From NCBI RefSeq assembly GCF_015482775.1, contig NZ_CP058214.1, forward strand, positions 3,772,501 through 3,836,500: 64,000 bases of DNA, read 5' to 3'. This DNA is from Kaustia mangrovi (GTDB lineage Bacteria > Pseudomonadota > Alphaproteobacteria > Rhizobiales > Im1). This document shows positions 55,088 through 64,000 of the stretch, piece after piece (the first letter of the stretch is position 1; each line of letters starts with the position of its first letter). The position numbers and the translations under genes were made by a program. The notes beneath the pieces are model-generated. The model was not told the DNA's origin and did no database searches. It saw nothing but the letters and a program-made list of their open reading frames with translations.

Positions 55088-56350
55088 TCAAGCACGGCGG
55101 TCGAGGGCCGCGTGCGCTGCAACCTCTCCGGAGCGTATGGCGCTTTCGATGGTGGCGGGAAGGCCGGTATCCGTCCAGTCGCCGGCCAGGAAGGCATTGT
55201 CGAGGGTCGTACGGCATTGTGGCCGTCTCGAGACGGCCTCCGGCGTCTGGCCGAATGTCGCACGCCGCTCCTTGACGACCCGCCAGCGGGGCACGGGCTC
55301 GCTCGCGATGGACAGGGCCTGCGCGACCTCGCGCCACACCTCCCCGGCGATGGCGTCGGCCGGCCGGTCCGCTGTCTCCGCGGCTGCCGAGATGGTGACG
55401 GAGGCGACGTCGCCGCGCACGAACAGCCATTGCGCGAGCCCGCCGACGAGCCCCAGGACCGGCCCGCCGCCGGAGATGTCGGGGGGACTTGAGAGCCTGT
55501 AATGCACATTGACGATGGGCTCGCCGCCGCCCGGCGTCTCGATGCCCGGCACGAGGCTGTCGGCGAGCCATGCGGGCACCGCCACGATCACCGCCTCGTC
55601 CGGGCCGACGGCGATCTCCTCGCGCGCAAGCCGCAAGGCGCGGACCCGCCCGCCGGCTGTGTCGAGCCCCATGACCCGGGTGCCGGGGCGAAGCGTCGTC
55701 CCGCGCGCCTCGAGCCAGGCGAGGGCGGGGTCGACGAAGCTGTCCGACAGGCTGTCGCGCGCGATCAGCGGACGGCAGGCATCGGCCCCCTTGGCGAAGG
55801 TCTCCAGGAGGACGGGCCGCATCAGCCGCGCGGCCCCGGTCTCCACCGGCATGTTGAGCACCGCGACGATCAGCGGTTCCCAGAAGCGGGCGAGCGCCGC
55901 CGGACCGACGCCGGACAGCGCGTCGCCGACGGTCGCGCCGGGGCCCGCGGTGAGGAGTTTCAGCCCGGCGAGATGGTCGCCGAGCCCCGTGCCCGGCGCG
56001 CGCCGCGACGGCGAGAGCACCCACCAGGGCAGGGGGCCGCGATTGGGCGCGACCGTCCAGCGCTCCCCCGTCGCGAGGTCGAGAAAGGGGAAGCGCGCCT
56101 CCTCCGGCCCGACGAGGCGGTCGCGCGCGCCGACGGTCTCCAGGAAGCCGAGCGCGGAGCGGTTGCCGGAGAGCAGCAGGTGGTTGCCATTGTCGATCAC
56201 GCAGTCGAGTGCCGCGTCGTGGAACGACCGGCAGCGCCCGCCTGCGCGCGCGGCCTGCTCGTAGAGCACGGCCGGCACGCCGGCCTCTGCCAGCCGCACC
56301 GCGCAAGACAGGCCGGCCAGCCCGGCGCCGATGATGTGTGCCCTGTTCAT
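55088..56350 (-). CDS. hpnE: Hydroxysqualene oxidoreductase HpnE (FAD)
   Basis: 420 residues. The FAD loop HIIGAGLAGLSCAVRLAEAG (5-24) and the RAGGRCRSFHDAALDCVIDNGNH-type second site (in pieces of the family) fit HpnE, and FLAGDWTDTGLPATIESAIR near the C-terminus closes the FAD site. It reduces hydroxysqualene to squalene, the last of the HpnC/D/E steps. The ATG at 56350 is used because it precedes the FAD loop directly. hpnC and hpnD are several kilobases away here. Confidence 0.92.
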   Translation of the reverse strand: MNRAHIIGAGLAGLSCAVRLAEAGVPAVLYEQAARAGGRCRSFHDAALDCVIDNGNHLLLSGNRSALGFLETVGARDRLVGPEEARFPFLDLATGERWTVAPNRGPLPWWVLSPSRRAPGTGLGDHLAGLKLLTAGPGATVGDALSGVGPAALARFWEPLIVAVLNMPVETGAARLMRPVLLETFAKGADACRPLIARDSLSDSFVDPALAWLEARGTTLRPGTRVMGLDTAGGRVRALRLAREEIAVGPDEAVIVAVPAWLADSLVPGIETPGGGEPIVNVHYRLSSPPDISGGGPVLGLVGGLAQWLFVRGDVASVTISAAAETADRPADAIAGEVWREVAQALSIASEPVPRWRVVKERRATFGQTPEAVSRRPQCRTTLDNAFLAGDWTDTGLPATIESAIRSGEVAAHAALDRRA

Positions 56351-56505
56351 GGAGGCCGTGTTTACTCCGGCGAGAGGGGCGTGGCCAGAGCGAGCTCTCG
56401 CCCAATCCGATACGGGACGGGGCGTTCGGCAATGTCGGGTGCATGGCCGGGCGGACATGGCGTAGTCTTGGACGGCGTCATGGGCGGTTCGGAAGGGGTG
56501 AGAGA

Positions 56506-56805
56506 ATGCTGCTGATTGTCGGAACGGTGCGGCTGCCGCCGGAAAAGATGGCCGAGGCCCGCCCCGCGATGGAGCGGATGGTGCGGGCCAGTCGCGCCGA
56601 GGAGGGCTGCGTCGAATATTCCTATGCGGAGGACGTTCTCGAGCCGGGCCGTATTCATGTCGTGGAGGTGTGGACGGACCGGGAGGCCCTCGACGCGCAT
56701 TTCGCATCCGGGCATATGGCGGCCTGGCGGTCGGCCTGGCCGGAGCTCGGCATAACTGACCGCAATCTCGCGCTCTACGAGGCCGGCGAGCCTCAATCCG
56801 TCTGA
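56506..56805 (+). CDS. Antibiotic-biosynthesis-monooxygenase-like (ABM) domain protein
   Basis: 99 residues, the size of single-domain ABM/YgiN proteins. LIVGTVRLPPEKMAEARPAM, EEGCVEYSYAEDVLEPGR and VVEVWTDREALDAHFASGHM are the usual blocks. Members act as quinol monooxygenases or small-molecule-binding dimers; substrate unknown. GGAAGGGG precedes the ATG. It is divergent from hpnE and convergent with the transporter gene, so a link to hopanoids is not shown. Confidence 0.85.
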   Translation: MLLIVGTVRLPPEKMAEARPAMERMVRASRAEEGCVEYSYAEDVLEPGRIHVVEVWTDREALDAHFASGHMAAWRSAWPELGITDRNLALYEAGEPQSV

Positions 56806-56847
56806 TATCCGCATCGCAGGGCGTGTGCCGGTGTGGCGGCAGCCGGC

Positions 56848-58053
56848 CTATCCGCCTTCCACGGGCGTGCCGAAGACGACGATGGCGGTGCACACGAGCG
56901 CGAGCGCGGCAAAGCTCGCGGACCGGGCCGTGCTGCCGCGCCTTGCCGCGCTCAGCGCCGCCACCATGCATTGCAGCGCGTAATAGACGGCGAAGCAGCG
57001 CGAGGCGAAGGTGATCAGGCTGTAGACGTCGGTCTGCCAGGTGACGATCCCCGCAACGACGGCGATCAGCGGATAGATATGGCGCAGCGCGATGCGCTGT
57101 CCGGCGATGTCGTGGAGCAGGCCGCCCGCGCCGAGCGTATCGGCGATGGCCGCGCTCGACTGGCTGGCGAGCGCGCCGAACAGGACGAGCAGGGGCAGCG
57201 CGATGGAGACCGGGGCCAGCATGTCGACGATGGCGGCGACCCCGCCTGCGGGCGTCTCCACCGAAAAGAGCGGCGTCATGAGGGCGAAGAAGACGAGATA
57301 GATCGCCGCTGCCAGAAGCTGGGCGAGCTTCATGGTGCGTACGCGCAAGCCCGGCGAATAGGTGTCGCCCAGGAAGCGCGAGGTCTCGAAGCCCTGCACG
57401 AGGATGAGGAGGCCCAGGAGCACCGGCAGGCTGCTCTCCTCGAAATGGCCCGCGGGCAGAAGCGCTCCCGTCTCCCCCAGGATGTGCCAGTCATGGAGCG
57501 CCAGTCCCGCCACCAGCCCGCCGATGACGGCGAGCTTGGCCGACACCGCATAGATTTCCAGCCCCTCCACGGCACGGAAGCCGCGCCACAGCCCCACGCC
57601 GCCGATCACCGCAAGGAGCGCGGTCACGACCGTCTTCACCGCCATCCCGTCGTCGGCGATCCCGAAGGGCTTCAGCAGGAAGCTCGCGAACAGAACGAGA
57701 TAATAGGCGACGGAGACGAAATAGGCGAAGGCGAGCACCAGATGGGACAGCCGCTCCAGCGATGCGAGGACGCGCCCGCCCTCATGGTCGGCGAGCAGCG
57801 GCTCCACATGGAGGATGTTCTCGCGCACCGCGCCGCCGACGAGATAGGCCACCGCCAGAAGCCCCGCCATGGCAAGCACCGCCCAGCCGCCATAGAGGTC
57901 GCGCAGGATCGGCACGGAGACCAGGAACCCGCTGCCGATGATGGAGGCGAGCGGCGTCCCGACCGCGCGCCAGAGGTCGGACCGCAGCATGCCCGGATGG
58001 AACAGCCACGCGGCGAGCCCCAGAACGGCAAGAATCGAGACGGCGTCAATCAT
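56848..58053 (-). CDS. Multi-pass membrane protein, APC-superfamily-like
   Basis: 401 residues, about eleven helices. TPLASIIGSGFLVSVPILRD in the first two helices recalls the unwound helix 1 of APC-type amino-acid carriers (GSGFL). FYILVQGFETSRFLGDTYSP in the middle is a likely substrate-loop segment. No family named with certainty. It is 75 bases downstream of hpnD in the dxs-hpnD direction, so it may be co-transcribed; a role with hopanoids is only a suggestion. Confidence 0.65.
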   Translation of the reverse strand: MIDAVSILAVLGLAAWLFHPGMLRSDLWRAVGTPLASIIGSGFLVSVPILRDLYGGWAVLAMAGLLAVAYLVGGAVRENILHVEPLLADHEGGRVLASLERLSHLVLAFAYFVSVAYYLVLFASFLLKPFGIADDGMAVKTVVTALLAVIGGVGLWRGFRAVEGLEIYAVSAKLAVIGGLVAGLALHDWHILGETGALLPAGHFEESSLPVLLGLLILVQGFETSRFLGDTYSPGLRVRTMKLAQLLAAAIYLVFFALMTPLFSVETPAGGVAAIVDMLAPVSIALPLLVLFGALASQSSAAIADTLGAGGLLHDIAGQRIALRHIYPLIAVVAGIVTWQTDVYSLITFASRCFAVYYALQCMVAALSAARRGSTARSASFAALALVCTAIVVFGTPVEGG

Positions 58054-58128
58054 CGGCAGGCAGGCTCAGCAGCACGTGACACGGCATATCCGGCTTTCGC
58101 GCATAGTCCCCGGGGGTCGCGTGTTGCC

Positions 58129-59025
58129 TCACAGGATCCCGTAGCGCAGCGCGATGGCCAGCTTCTCGGCCTTTCCGACCAGGCGCTTCGGCACGGCCGG
58201 GTCGGCGATGTCGGTGTCGGAGAGGGCCTGCATGCGGGCGAGGTTGCGGCGATAGACCTCCATCATGATGCGGGCGGGGCGCATCCTGGCGCGGTCGCAG
58301 GCGGCAAGCGCGGTCCCGGCGTCGGAGAAGGCGCGCTCGGCCTCGCCGGCAAGGGCGCGCCAGACCGCGGGATAGCGGGGCGAGGCGAGGATCGCCGGGA
58401 GGTCGCCCGAGGGCAGGCCTTCCGCCTCGATCAGCTCGCGCGGCAGGTAGAGCCGGTCACGCTCGGCGTCCTCGTGGACGTCGCGCAGGATGTTGGTGAG
58501 CTGCAGCGCCCGGCCGAGCGCGTCGGCGACGCGGCGGCCCGCCTCGCCGGGCTCGCCGAAGATGCACACGCACAGCCGCCCGACGGCGGCGGCCACGCGG
58601 TCGCAATAGAGGTCGAGCTCGGCGCGCGGCGGAGCGACGATGGGCTCGCCGGCATCCATCTCCATGCCGTCGATCACGGCCTGGAAATCGGCCCGTGCCA
58701 GCCCGAAGCGGGCGATTGGCTCCTTCAGGGCGCGCGCGACGAGCCCCTCCGGCAGGCCGCCCTCATAGAGCCGGTCGAGCGCATCCTCCCAGTCCTTGAG
58801 CGCGCGGCGCTTCTCGCCAAGCGTCCAGCCCTCGTCGTCGGCGATGTCGTCGACATTGCGGCAGAAGGCGTAGACGGCGAAGATCGCCCGGCGCTTCTCG
58901 CCCGGCAGAAGCCGCATGGCCCAGTAGAAGGAGGTGGAGGCCTGGCGCACCATGGCGTCCACGCGCCCGCGTTCCTCCGCCGTGACGGCGGGGCGGTCGG
59001 TCGCGAGATGGCTGGCAATCGTCAT
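58129..59025 (-). CDS. hpnD: Presqualene diphosphate synthase HpnD
   Basis: 298 residues. The first Asp-rich motif is FCRNVDDIADDEG (54-66) and the second LTNILRDVHEDAERDRLYLP. SFYWAMRLLPGEKRRAIFAV near the N-terminus is typical. It joins two farnesyl diphosphates to presqualene diphosphate. It lies 36 bases downstream of dxs. Confidence 0.93.
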   Translation of the reverse strand: MTIASHLATDRPAVTAEERGRVDAMVRQASTSFYWAMRLLPGEKRRAIFAVYAFCRNVDDIADDEGWTLGEKRRALKDWEDALDRLYEGGLPEGLVARALKEPIARFGLARADFQAVIDGMEMDAGEPIVAPPRAELDLYCDRVAAAVGRLCVCIFGEPGEAGRRVADALGRALQLTNILRDVHEDAERDRLYLPRELIEAEGLPSGDLPAILASPRYPAVWRALAGEAERAFSDAGTALAACDRARMRPARIMMEVYRRNLARMQALSDTDIADPAVPKRLVGKAEKLAIALRYGIL

Positions 59026-59061
59026 CGGCGGGACCCGGGACCCCGAAGCCCTGGGCGGGCC

Positions 59062-60984
59062 TCAGGCCTTCGCCTTCAGCTCGAGAACCTTGTGCTCCTG
59101 GTCGAGTGCCTTGAAGACCTCCGCCACGATGTCGCCCGCCATGAGGCCCGCATCCTGATACTGCTCCTTCGGCGCGCCATGGGCGATGAAGCGGTCCGGC
59201 AGGCACATGGGGCGCACGCGCGCGCCCTTGTCGAGCAGGTTGTTGGTGGCGAGATAGTGCAGGACGAACGAGCCGAAGCCCCCGACGGAGCCTTCCTCGA
59301 TGGTGATGAGCACCTCGTGGTTGAGCACCAGCCGGCGGATGAGGTCGTGGTCGAGCGGCTTGGCGAAGCGGGCGTCGGCGACCGTGGTCGACAGGCCGAG
59401 GACCTTCAGCTCCTCCGCCGCCTTCAGGCACTCCCCGAGGCGCGCGCCATAGGACAGGAGCGCGATCTTGGTGCCTTCCTCCACGATGCGGCCCTTGCCG
59501 ATCTGGAGCGCCACGCCGTCCTCGGGAAGCTCCACGCCGGAGCCCTCGCCGCGCGGATAGCGCAGCGCGCAGGGGCCGTCGTCGATGGACGCCGCGGTCG
59601 CCACCATGTGGACGAGCTCCGCCTCGTCGGCCGCCGCCATGAGCACGAAGCCGGGCAGGCAGCCGAGATAGGCGATGTCGAAGCTTCCCGCATGCGTCGG
59701 GCCGTCCTGGCCGACAAGCCCGGCCCGGTCGATGGCGAAGCGCACCGGCAGATGCTGGAGCGCCACGTCGTGCACGATCTGGTCGTAGCCGCGCTGCAGG
59801 AAGGTGGAATAGATGGTCGCGAAGGGCTTCATGCCCTCGCTCGCGAGCCCGGCGGCGAAGGTCACCGCGTGCTGCTCGGCGATGCCGACATCGTAGGAGC
59901 GTTCCGGAAAGCGCTCGGCGAACTTGTCGATGCCCGTGCCCGACGGCATGGCCGCGGTGATGGCGACGACGCGCTCGTCCTTCTCCGCCTCGCGGATCAG
60001 CGACTGGGCGAAGACGGAGGTGTAGCTCGGCGCGTTCGACTTGCCCTTGAAGCTCTCGCCGGTCTCGGGATCGAACTTGCCGACGGCGTGGTACTTCTCC
60101 TTGTGAGGCTGGTCGAAGGGATGACCCTTGCCCTTCTCGGTGACCACATGGAGGAGGATCGGCCCGACCGTGTCGGCATCGCGCACATTCTGCAGGATGG
60201 GCACGAGCGTCTCCACGTCGTGGCCGTTCACCGGGCCGACATAGTAGAAGCCCAGCTCCTCGAACAGCGTTCCGCCGAACACCATGCCGCGGGCATATTC
60301 GTCGGCCCGCGCGGCCGCCTTCTGGACACCCTTCGGAAAGCGCTTGGCGAGTTGCTTGCCGATATCGCGCAGCGACAGGAAGGGGCGCGAGGAGATCAGC
60401 CAGGAGAGATAGTTGGTGAGCGCGCCGACCGCCGGCGCGATGGACATGCCGTTGTCGTTGAGGACGACGATGAGGCGCGAATCGAGCGCGCCCGCATTGT
60501 TCATCGCCTCATAGGCCATGCCGGCGCTCATCGCGCCGTCGCCGATCACGCAGATGACATTGCCGTCGATATGCTTCAGGTCGCGCGCCACGGCCATGCC
60601 GAGGCCGGCGGAAATGGAGGTGGAGCTGTGGGCGGCGCCGAACGGGTCGTACTCGCTCTCGGTCCGCTTGGTGAAGCCGTAAAGGCCGTCCTTCTGGCGG
60701 ATCGTGCGGATCCGGTCGCGCCGTTCCGTCAGGATCTTGTGGGGATAGGCCTGGTGGCTGACATCCCAGATCAGGCGGTCGTCGGGCGTGTTGAAGACAT
60801 AGTGGAGCGCAACGGTCAGCTCCACCACGCCCAGCCCGGCGCCGAAATGCCCGCCGGTCTCGGATGCCGCGTCGATGGTCTCTGCGCGCAACTCGTCGGC
60901 GAGCTGGCGGAGCTGCTCGCGATCAAGCGTGCGCAGGTCGCCCGGCGATTTCACCTTGTCAAGCAGCGGGGTGGAGACAGTCAT
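59062..60984 (-). CDS. dxs: 1-deoxy-D-xylulose-5-phosphate synthase
   Basis: 640 residues, normal. The thiamine-diphosphate site [18 protein letters not shown], the HIGHTAG-like [19 protein letters not shown] and [22 protein letters not shown] of the pyrimidine domain are clear. It starts the MEP isoprenoid route from pyruvate and glyceraldehyde-3-phosphate. Being first in a transcript with hpnD suggests that supply is tuned to squalene synthesis. An inverted GCACT-CTT-AGTGC lies upstream at 61065-61077. Confidence 0.97.
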   Translation of the reverse strand: MTVSTPLLDKVKSPGDLRTLDREQLRQLADELRAETIDAASETGGHFGAGLGVVELTVALHYVFNTPDDRLIWDVSHQAYPHKILTERRDRIRTIRQKDGLYGFTKRTESEYDPFGAAHSSTSISAGLGMAVARDLKHIDGNVICVIGDGAMSAGMAYEAMNNAGALDSRLIVVLNDNGMSIAPAVGALTNYLSWLISSRPFLSLRDIGKQLAKRFPKGVQKAAARADEYARGMVFGGTLFEELGFYYVGPVNGHDVETLVPILQNVRDADTVGPILLHVVTEKGKGHPFDQPHKEKYHAVGKFDPETGESFKGKSNAPSYTSVFAQSLIREAEKDERVVAITAAMPSGTGIDKFAERFPERSYDVGIAEQHAVTFAAGLASEGMKPFATIYSTFLQRGYDQIVHDVALQHLPVRFAIDRAGLVGQDGPTHAGSFDIAYLGCLPGFVLMAAADEAELVHMVATAASIDDGPCALRYPRGEGSGVELPEDGVALQIGKGRIVEEGTKIALLSYGARLGECLKAAEELKVLGLSTTVADARFAKPLDHDLIRRLVLNHEVLITIEEGSVGGFGSFVLHYLATNNLLDKGARVRPMCLPDRFIAHGAPKEQYQDAGLMAGDIVAEVFKALDQEHKVLELKAKA

Positions 60985-61170
60985 GGAGACAGCGGCCCTC
61001 GATTACATTCGCGCAGATTGGCTCTGCATGGCTCAATGCAGACGCGCAAACCTCATTTTGGCAAGCACTCTTAGTGCACCAACCCTCAATCTGGAACCAC
61101 TTTAACATTCGCCGCGCCACAGGCAACGGCTTTCCCGGACACCGGCGAAAGCGAGCCTCATGCCCTGTCG

Positions 61171-62328
61171 TTACGTATCCGTTCCATAATCGCGGCCCTT
61201 CCAGGCCTCCCCGCGGCCAAGCCAGTGCCGGATTGCCGCGTGCACGGTCATGGCCATGAACAGGACGGCGGCGACCGGCAGGCTCAGGGCCACGAGCGGC
61301 GATAGCCCGCAGTAGCGCACTGTGGGCCAATAGGCAATGCTCATCAGCCCCCATGCGACAAGACCGCCTAACCCCGCCGATTCGCCCGCGGCGAGCCCGT
61401 AGAGGGCAAGAAGGGGCGGTGCCAGATAGGTCAGCGCCATGCCGAGGACGCACACGATCAGCAGGACCGTGGAGTGGCGAAGCTGCACGAAGGCGGAGCG
61501 CACGACCATCCGCCAGAACTCCGAAAGCTCGGTGTAACGGCGCTGGCTCCGGCTGTCGTCGGCAAGGCCGAGCCAGATGCGCCGCCCGCTCGCCTTGACG
61601 GCGCGGCCGAGCGCGCAATCGTCGATCAGCCGGTTCCGGATCGCGGCGATCCCTCCGATGGCGGCGAGCGCGTCAGCGCGCAGCAGCACGCAACCTCCCG
61701 CCGCCCCGGCGATTCGGCTCGACGGCGTGTTGACGGCGGGGAAGGGGTAGAGGAGCTGGAAGAAAAACAGGAAGGCGGGCACGAGCAGCACCTCCCAGAA
61801 CGCCCTGGCCGGCAGGCGCACCATGAGCGAGACGAGGGCGAGCCGGTCGGCGCGCGCCTTGGCCACGAGCCCGCGCAGCACATGGGGGCCATGGACGATA
61901 TCGGCGTCGGTGAGCCAGAAGAAGTCCGGCGTGCCGCCAGCCTGCGCAGCCGCGATGCCGTGGCGCAGCGCCCACAGCTTGCCGGCCCAGCCGGCCTCCA
62001 GCGGCGGGGCGGAGATCACGCGGCCGGCGCCTTCGGGAAGGGCGGCCCGCGCGGCCTCTGCCGTCCCGTCCTCGCTCGAATCGTCCACCACGACGATGGA
62101 GAGGGCCCCAGGATAGTCCTGCCGGAGAAGCCCCGCGACGGTCTGCGCGATCACGTCGGCCTCGTTGCGCGCCGGGATGACCGCGGTGACGGACGGCCAG
62201 TCGCCCCCGTCGCCGGCCCGCTCCCCGCGCAGCCGCTGGTCGGCGCGCCAGAAACCGTGCCAGAAGAGCAGCAGGCCGAGCCAGACGAGACTGGCGAGGC
62301 CGCCGATGGCCCATGCGGCCGCGGTCAT
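61171..62328 (-). CDS. hpnB: Hopanoid-associated glycosyltransferase HpnB
   Basis: 385 residues. One N-terminal helix, then a GT2 domain with AVIPARNEADVIAQTV, VVDDSSEDGTAEA and FWLTDADIVHG (the DxD-like metal site), and three to four C-terminal helices. The family is found in hopanoid clusters and probably alters the side chain. ATG at 62328 overlaps the hpnC stop by 4 bases. Donor and acceptor are not known from the sequence. Confidence 0.9.
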   Translation of the reverse strand: MTAAAWAIGGLASLVWLGLLLFWHGFWRADQRLRGERAGDGGDWPSVTAVIPARNEADVIAQTVAGLLRQDYPGALSIVVVDDSSEDGTAEAARAALPEGAGRVISAPPLEAGWAGKLWALRHGIAAAQAGGTPDFFWLTDADIVHGPHVLRGLVAKARADRLALVSLMVRLPARAFWEVLLVPAFLFFFQLLYPFPAVNTPSSRIAGAAGGCVLLRADALAAIGGIAAIRNRLIDDCALGRAVKASGRRIWLGLADDSRSQRRYTELSEFWRMVVRSAFVQLRHSTVLLIVCVLGMALTYLAPPLLALYGLAAGESAGLGGLVAWGLMSIAYWPTVRYCGLSPLVALSLPVAAVLFMAMTVHAAIRHWLGRGEAWKGRDYGTDT

Positions 62329-63188
62329 CGCAGCACCGCGCCCATGACGCCCGCCACGGCGCAGCGCAGGGTCTGACCACGGGTGAGGACGACGCGGTCG
62401 GCGAGCGGGTCGCGCCGGGCGAGTTCGCCGCACAGCGCATGGGCGATCTTCACGATGACCGCCGATTCCATGGCGAGCCGACGGCTCCTCAGGGCGCCGG
62501 GCAGGGTGTCGGCGGTCGCGAGCAGCGCGCGCGTTCCCTCAAGGCAGCGGTCGACGACGCGGCGCAGGCCGGGGGGCATTGCGGGCTCGCCCAGAACGTC
62601 GACGTCGAGCCCCTCCGCCTCCAGCCATTCGGTCGGCAGATAGACGCGGTCGAGCCCGGCATAATCGTCCGCGCAATCTTGGAGATGGTTGATCATCTGG
62701 AGTGCGTTGCACAGCGCGTCGGAGGCGGGATAGCCGGCGGGATCCTCACCATGGAGGTCGAGCAGGAACCGACCGACCGGGGCGGCCGAGCGGTCGCAAT
62801 AGTCGATGAGCTCGGCCCAGTCGCGATAGCGCGTCTTGACGGCGTCCTGCTTGAAGGCGGAGATCAGGTCGAGACAGTGCTGCGCGGTGATGCCGGTCAC
62901 AGCCAGCGTGTCGCGCATGGCATGCGCCTTGGCGAGCCCCGGCGCTTCCGCCGTGGACCCCCGCGGGCCGGGCCGAAGCGCGTCGGCGAAGCGGTCGAGC
63001 CGGGCGACCTTGTCCTCCGGGGCGAGCGCGGGATTGTCGGCAATATCGTCAATCGCGCGGGCAAAGGCGTAGAAGACGGCCACATGCGGGCGCAGCCGGC
63101 GCGGCAGGAGCCAGGAGCCGACGGGAAAGTTCTCGTCGGCCGCGCCCTTGCCAGAGGGCGTCTCGATGGCGCCTTGGGCCCCGCTCAT
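62325..63188 (-). CDS. hpnC: Hydroxysqualene synthase HpnC
   Basis: 287 residues. Motifs ARAIDDIADNPA (43-54) and INHLQDCADDYAGLDRVYLP fit the squalene/phytoene synthase fold in the HpnC form, with GSWLLPRRLRPHVAVFYAFA at the N-terminus. It turns presqualene diphosphate into hydroxysqualene. It lies 7 bases after the hydrolase gene and overlaps hpnB, so all three are probably one transcript. Confidence 0.93.
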   Translation of the reverse strand: MSGAQGAIETPSGKGAADENFPVGSWLLPRRLRPHVAVFYAFARAIDDIADNPALAPEDKVARLDRFADALRPGPRGSTAEAPGLAKAHAMRDTLAVTGITAQHCLDLISAFKQDAVKTRYRDWAELIDYCDRSAAPVGRFLLDLHGEDPAGYPASDALCNALQMINHLQDCADDYAGLDRVYLPTEWLEAEGLDVDVLGEPAMPPGLRRVVDRCLEGTRALLATADTLPGALRSRRLAMESAVIVKIAHALCGELARRDPLADRVVLTRGQTLRCAVAGVMGAVLR

Positions 63189-63195
63189 CGCCGCC

Positions 63196-64000
63196 TCAGA
63201 GCTCGGTTTCGTGCGTGCTTGCGGCGACCAGCCGGGCGAGCCGCTCGGTCATCTCGCTGTCGGGATCGGCAAGGGCGCCGATCACGGTGAAATGGTTCGC
63301 GCCCGGTGCCTCGCCATATTCGGTGCGCATGCGCGCCTCGCCCCAAACCTCGCAGATCGTGCGGCTCTGGCGGAGATATTCGTCGCTTTCCGCACCGCCC
63401 ACCCGGGCGATCAGCATGCGCCCGGCGGGCGGCTCCCAGAAGAGCGGGCTTGCCGCGCGCGCCGTCTCGGCATCGAGCCGCAGGGCGTCGTTGATGCTGG
63501 TGCCCACGAGCGGCACGAGATCGAACAGCCCGCTGATCGCAAGCCCCGCCGGCACGAGATCGCGCGGGGCCTGGGGATCGAGGGCCTGCCAGTCGGTCGC
63601 GAGCATCGCCGCGGTCAGATGGCCGCCGGCGGAGTGCCCCGACATGACGATCCGGCGGCCCGTACGCCGCCACAGCCACAGGCAGGCCTCGCGAATCTGG
63701 TCGACGATATCGGGGACCGACACGGCGGGGCAGAGATCGTAGGAGGGGACGGCCACCGTCACCCCGTGAGCATTGAGGCCGCGCGCCATGTGGCTGAACC
63801 AGCTCTTGTCGAGCGCCTGCCAGTAGCCGCCATGCACGAACATCGCCACGGGCTCGTCCCCGTCGCCTGCGGAGAAGAGGTCCATGACGGCGCGCGCGCT
63901 CTCGCCGTAGGGGAGATCGAGCTCGGCGTCGCTGACATCGCGATAGGCCGCGGCATCCTCCGCCCAGCCCTGCATGACCTGCGGATGGTCCGGCACCCGC
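63196..64000 (-). CDS. Alpha/beta hydrolase, arylformamidase-like (start outside window)
   Basis: At least 266 residues are visible. FVHGGYWQALDKSWFSHMA has the HGGYW oxyanion motif and VMSGHSAGGHLTAAML the nucleophile elbow; EAPGANHFTVIGAL carries the catalytic His. This resembles N-formylkynurenine formamidase and small esterases. A GTG at 63996 could start it, but family members usually have about 10-20 more residues before PDHPQV, so the start is probably beyond the edge. It precedes hpnC by 7 bases; the link to hopanoids is only by position. Confidence 0.85.
   Translation of the reverse strand, partial: RVPDHPQVMQGWAEDAAAYRDVSDAELDLPYGESARAVMDLFSAGDGDEPVAMFVHGGYWQALDKSWFSHMARGLNAHGVTVAVPSYDLCPAVSVPDIVDQIREACLWLWRRTGRRIVMSGHSAGGHLTAAMLATDWQALDPQAPRDLVPAGLAISGLFDLVPLVGTSINDALRLDAETARAASPLFWEPPAGRMLIARVGGAESDEYLRQSRTICEVWGEARMRTEYGEAPGANHFTVIGALADPDSEMTERLARLVAASTHETEL

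Noticed and set aside
56833-61074. 1413-codon open frame on plus
   Set aside because: It runs antisense to the membrane protein, hpnD and dxs, all of which have strong motifs. Its length reflects GC bias.
1-64000. CRISPR array, tRNA or rRNA genes, phage or insertion sequence
   Set aside because: No regularly spaced direct repeats, no cloverleaf or rRNA-like stretch and no transposase or integrase were recognised by reading; the dispersed palindromes are not evenly spaced.

Overview
The window is high-GC bacterial chromosome with densely packed genes. The gene content points to an alphaproteobacterium, most likely in or near the Hyphomicrobiales (Rhizobiales) and halotolerant. The reasons are the CbtAB/CobW/CobN cobalamin set, a full hopanoid set with HpnH, HpnG, HpnO and HpnN, a citramalate synthase, LysM cell-wall proteins, a SAM-driven glycine-betaine route, and palindromic repeats of a type common in that class. 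The genus cannot be fixed from sequence alone. No tRNA, rRNA, CRISPR array, insertion sequence or phage was seen.

Region 1 (1-15.7 kb) is cobalamin (B12) synthesis. A cobA start and the pair cbiD-cobK lie at the left edge. A minus-strand operon (small HPGH membrane protein, cbiX, cobH, cobL, cobI, a cbiG-cobJ fusion, cobM) builds the corrin ring. A second minus-strand operon (cbtB, cbtA, cobW, cobN, cobO) handles cobalt import, cobalt insertion and adenosylation. It sits behind a well-conserved cobalamin riboswitch with a promoter-like pair at its 5' end. The gene set mixes early-cobalt (CbiX, CbiD, CbiG) and late-cobalt (CobN) signatures.

Region 2 (15.7-19.8 kb) has a LysM protein, a 530-base AT-richer regulatory stretch with several hairpins and an attenuator-like terminator, then two methyltransferases that turn glycine into glycine betaine, followed by S-adenosylmethionine synthetase, which supplies their methyl donor.

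Region 3 (19.8-26.9 kb) holds a LysR regulator divergent from a VOC protein / hydroxyacid dehydrogenase / aldehyde dehydrogenase operon of unknown substrate, then a divergent MFS transporter / AraC regulator pair and a GNAT acetyltransferase.

Region 4 (26.9-41.7 kb) is housekeeping: formate-THF ligase and FolD (one-carbon units), CysS behind a short leader peptide with tandem Cys codons, a repeat-associated DUF559 protein, citramalate synthase, RarD, a LOG-family hydrolase, a large LysM/low-complexity envelope protein, an Atm1-type ABC exporter, then phosphatidylserine decarboxylase and synthase. A Cys-rich secreted protein and an RND efflux pair (41.4-46.2 kb) follow.

Region 5 (46.5-64 kb) is hopanoid synthesis: hpnO-hpnN-hpnH on plus, hpnE-shc-hpnG on minus, and dxs-hpnD plus hpnC-hpnB on minus. 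HpnC/D/E make squalene, Shc cyclises it, HpnH and HpnG build the ribosyl side chain, HpnO aminates it, HpnN moves hopanoids to the outer membrane, and Dxs feeds the isoprenoid supply.

A dispersed palindromic repeat family (five copies) threads through the window. Its inner hairpins differ in sequence between copies but stay paired. One copy lies in frame inside cobN, one supplies the end of the LysR gene, and one abuts the DUF559 gene.
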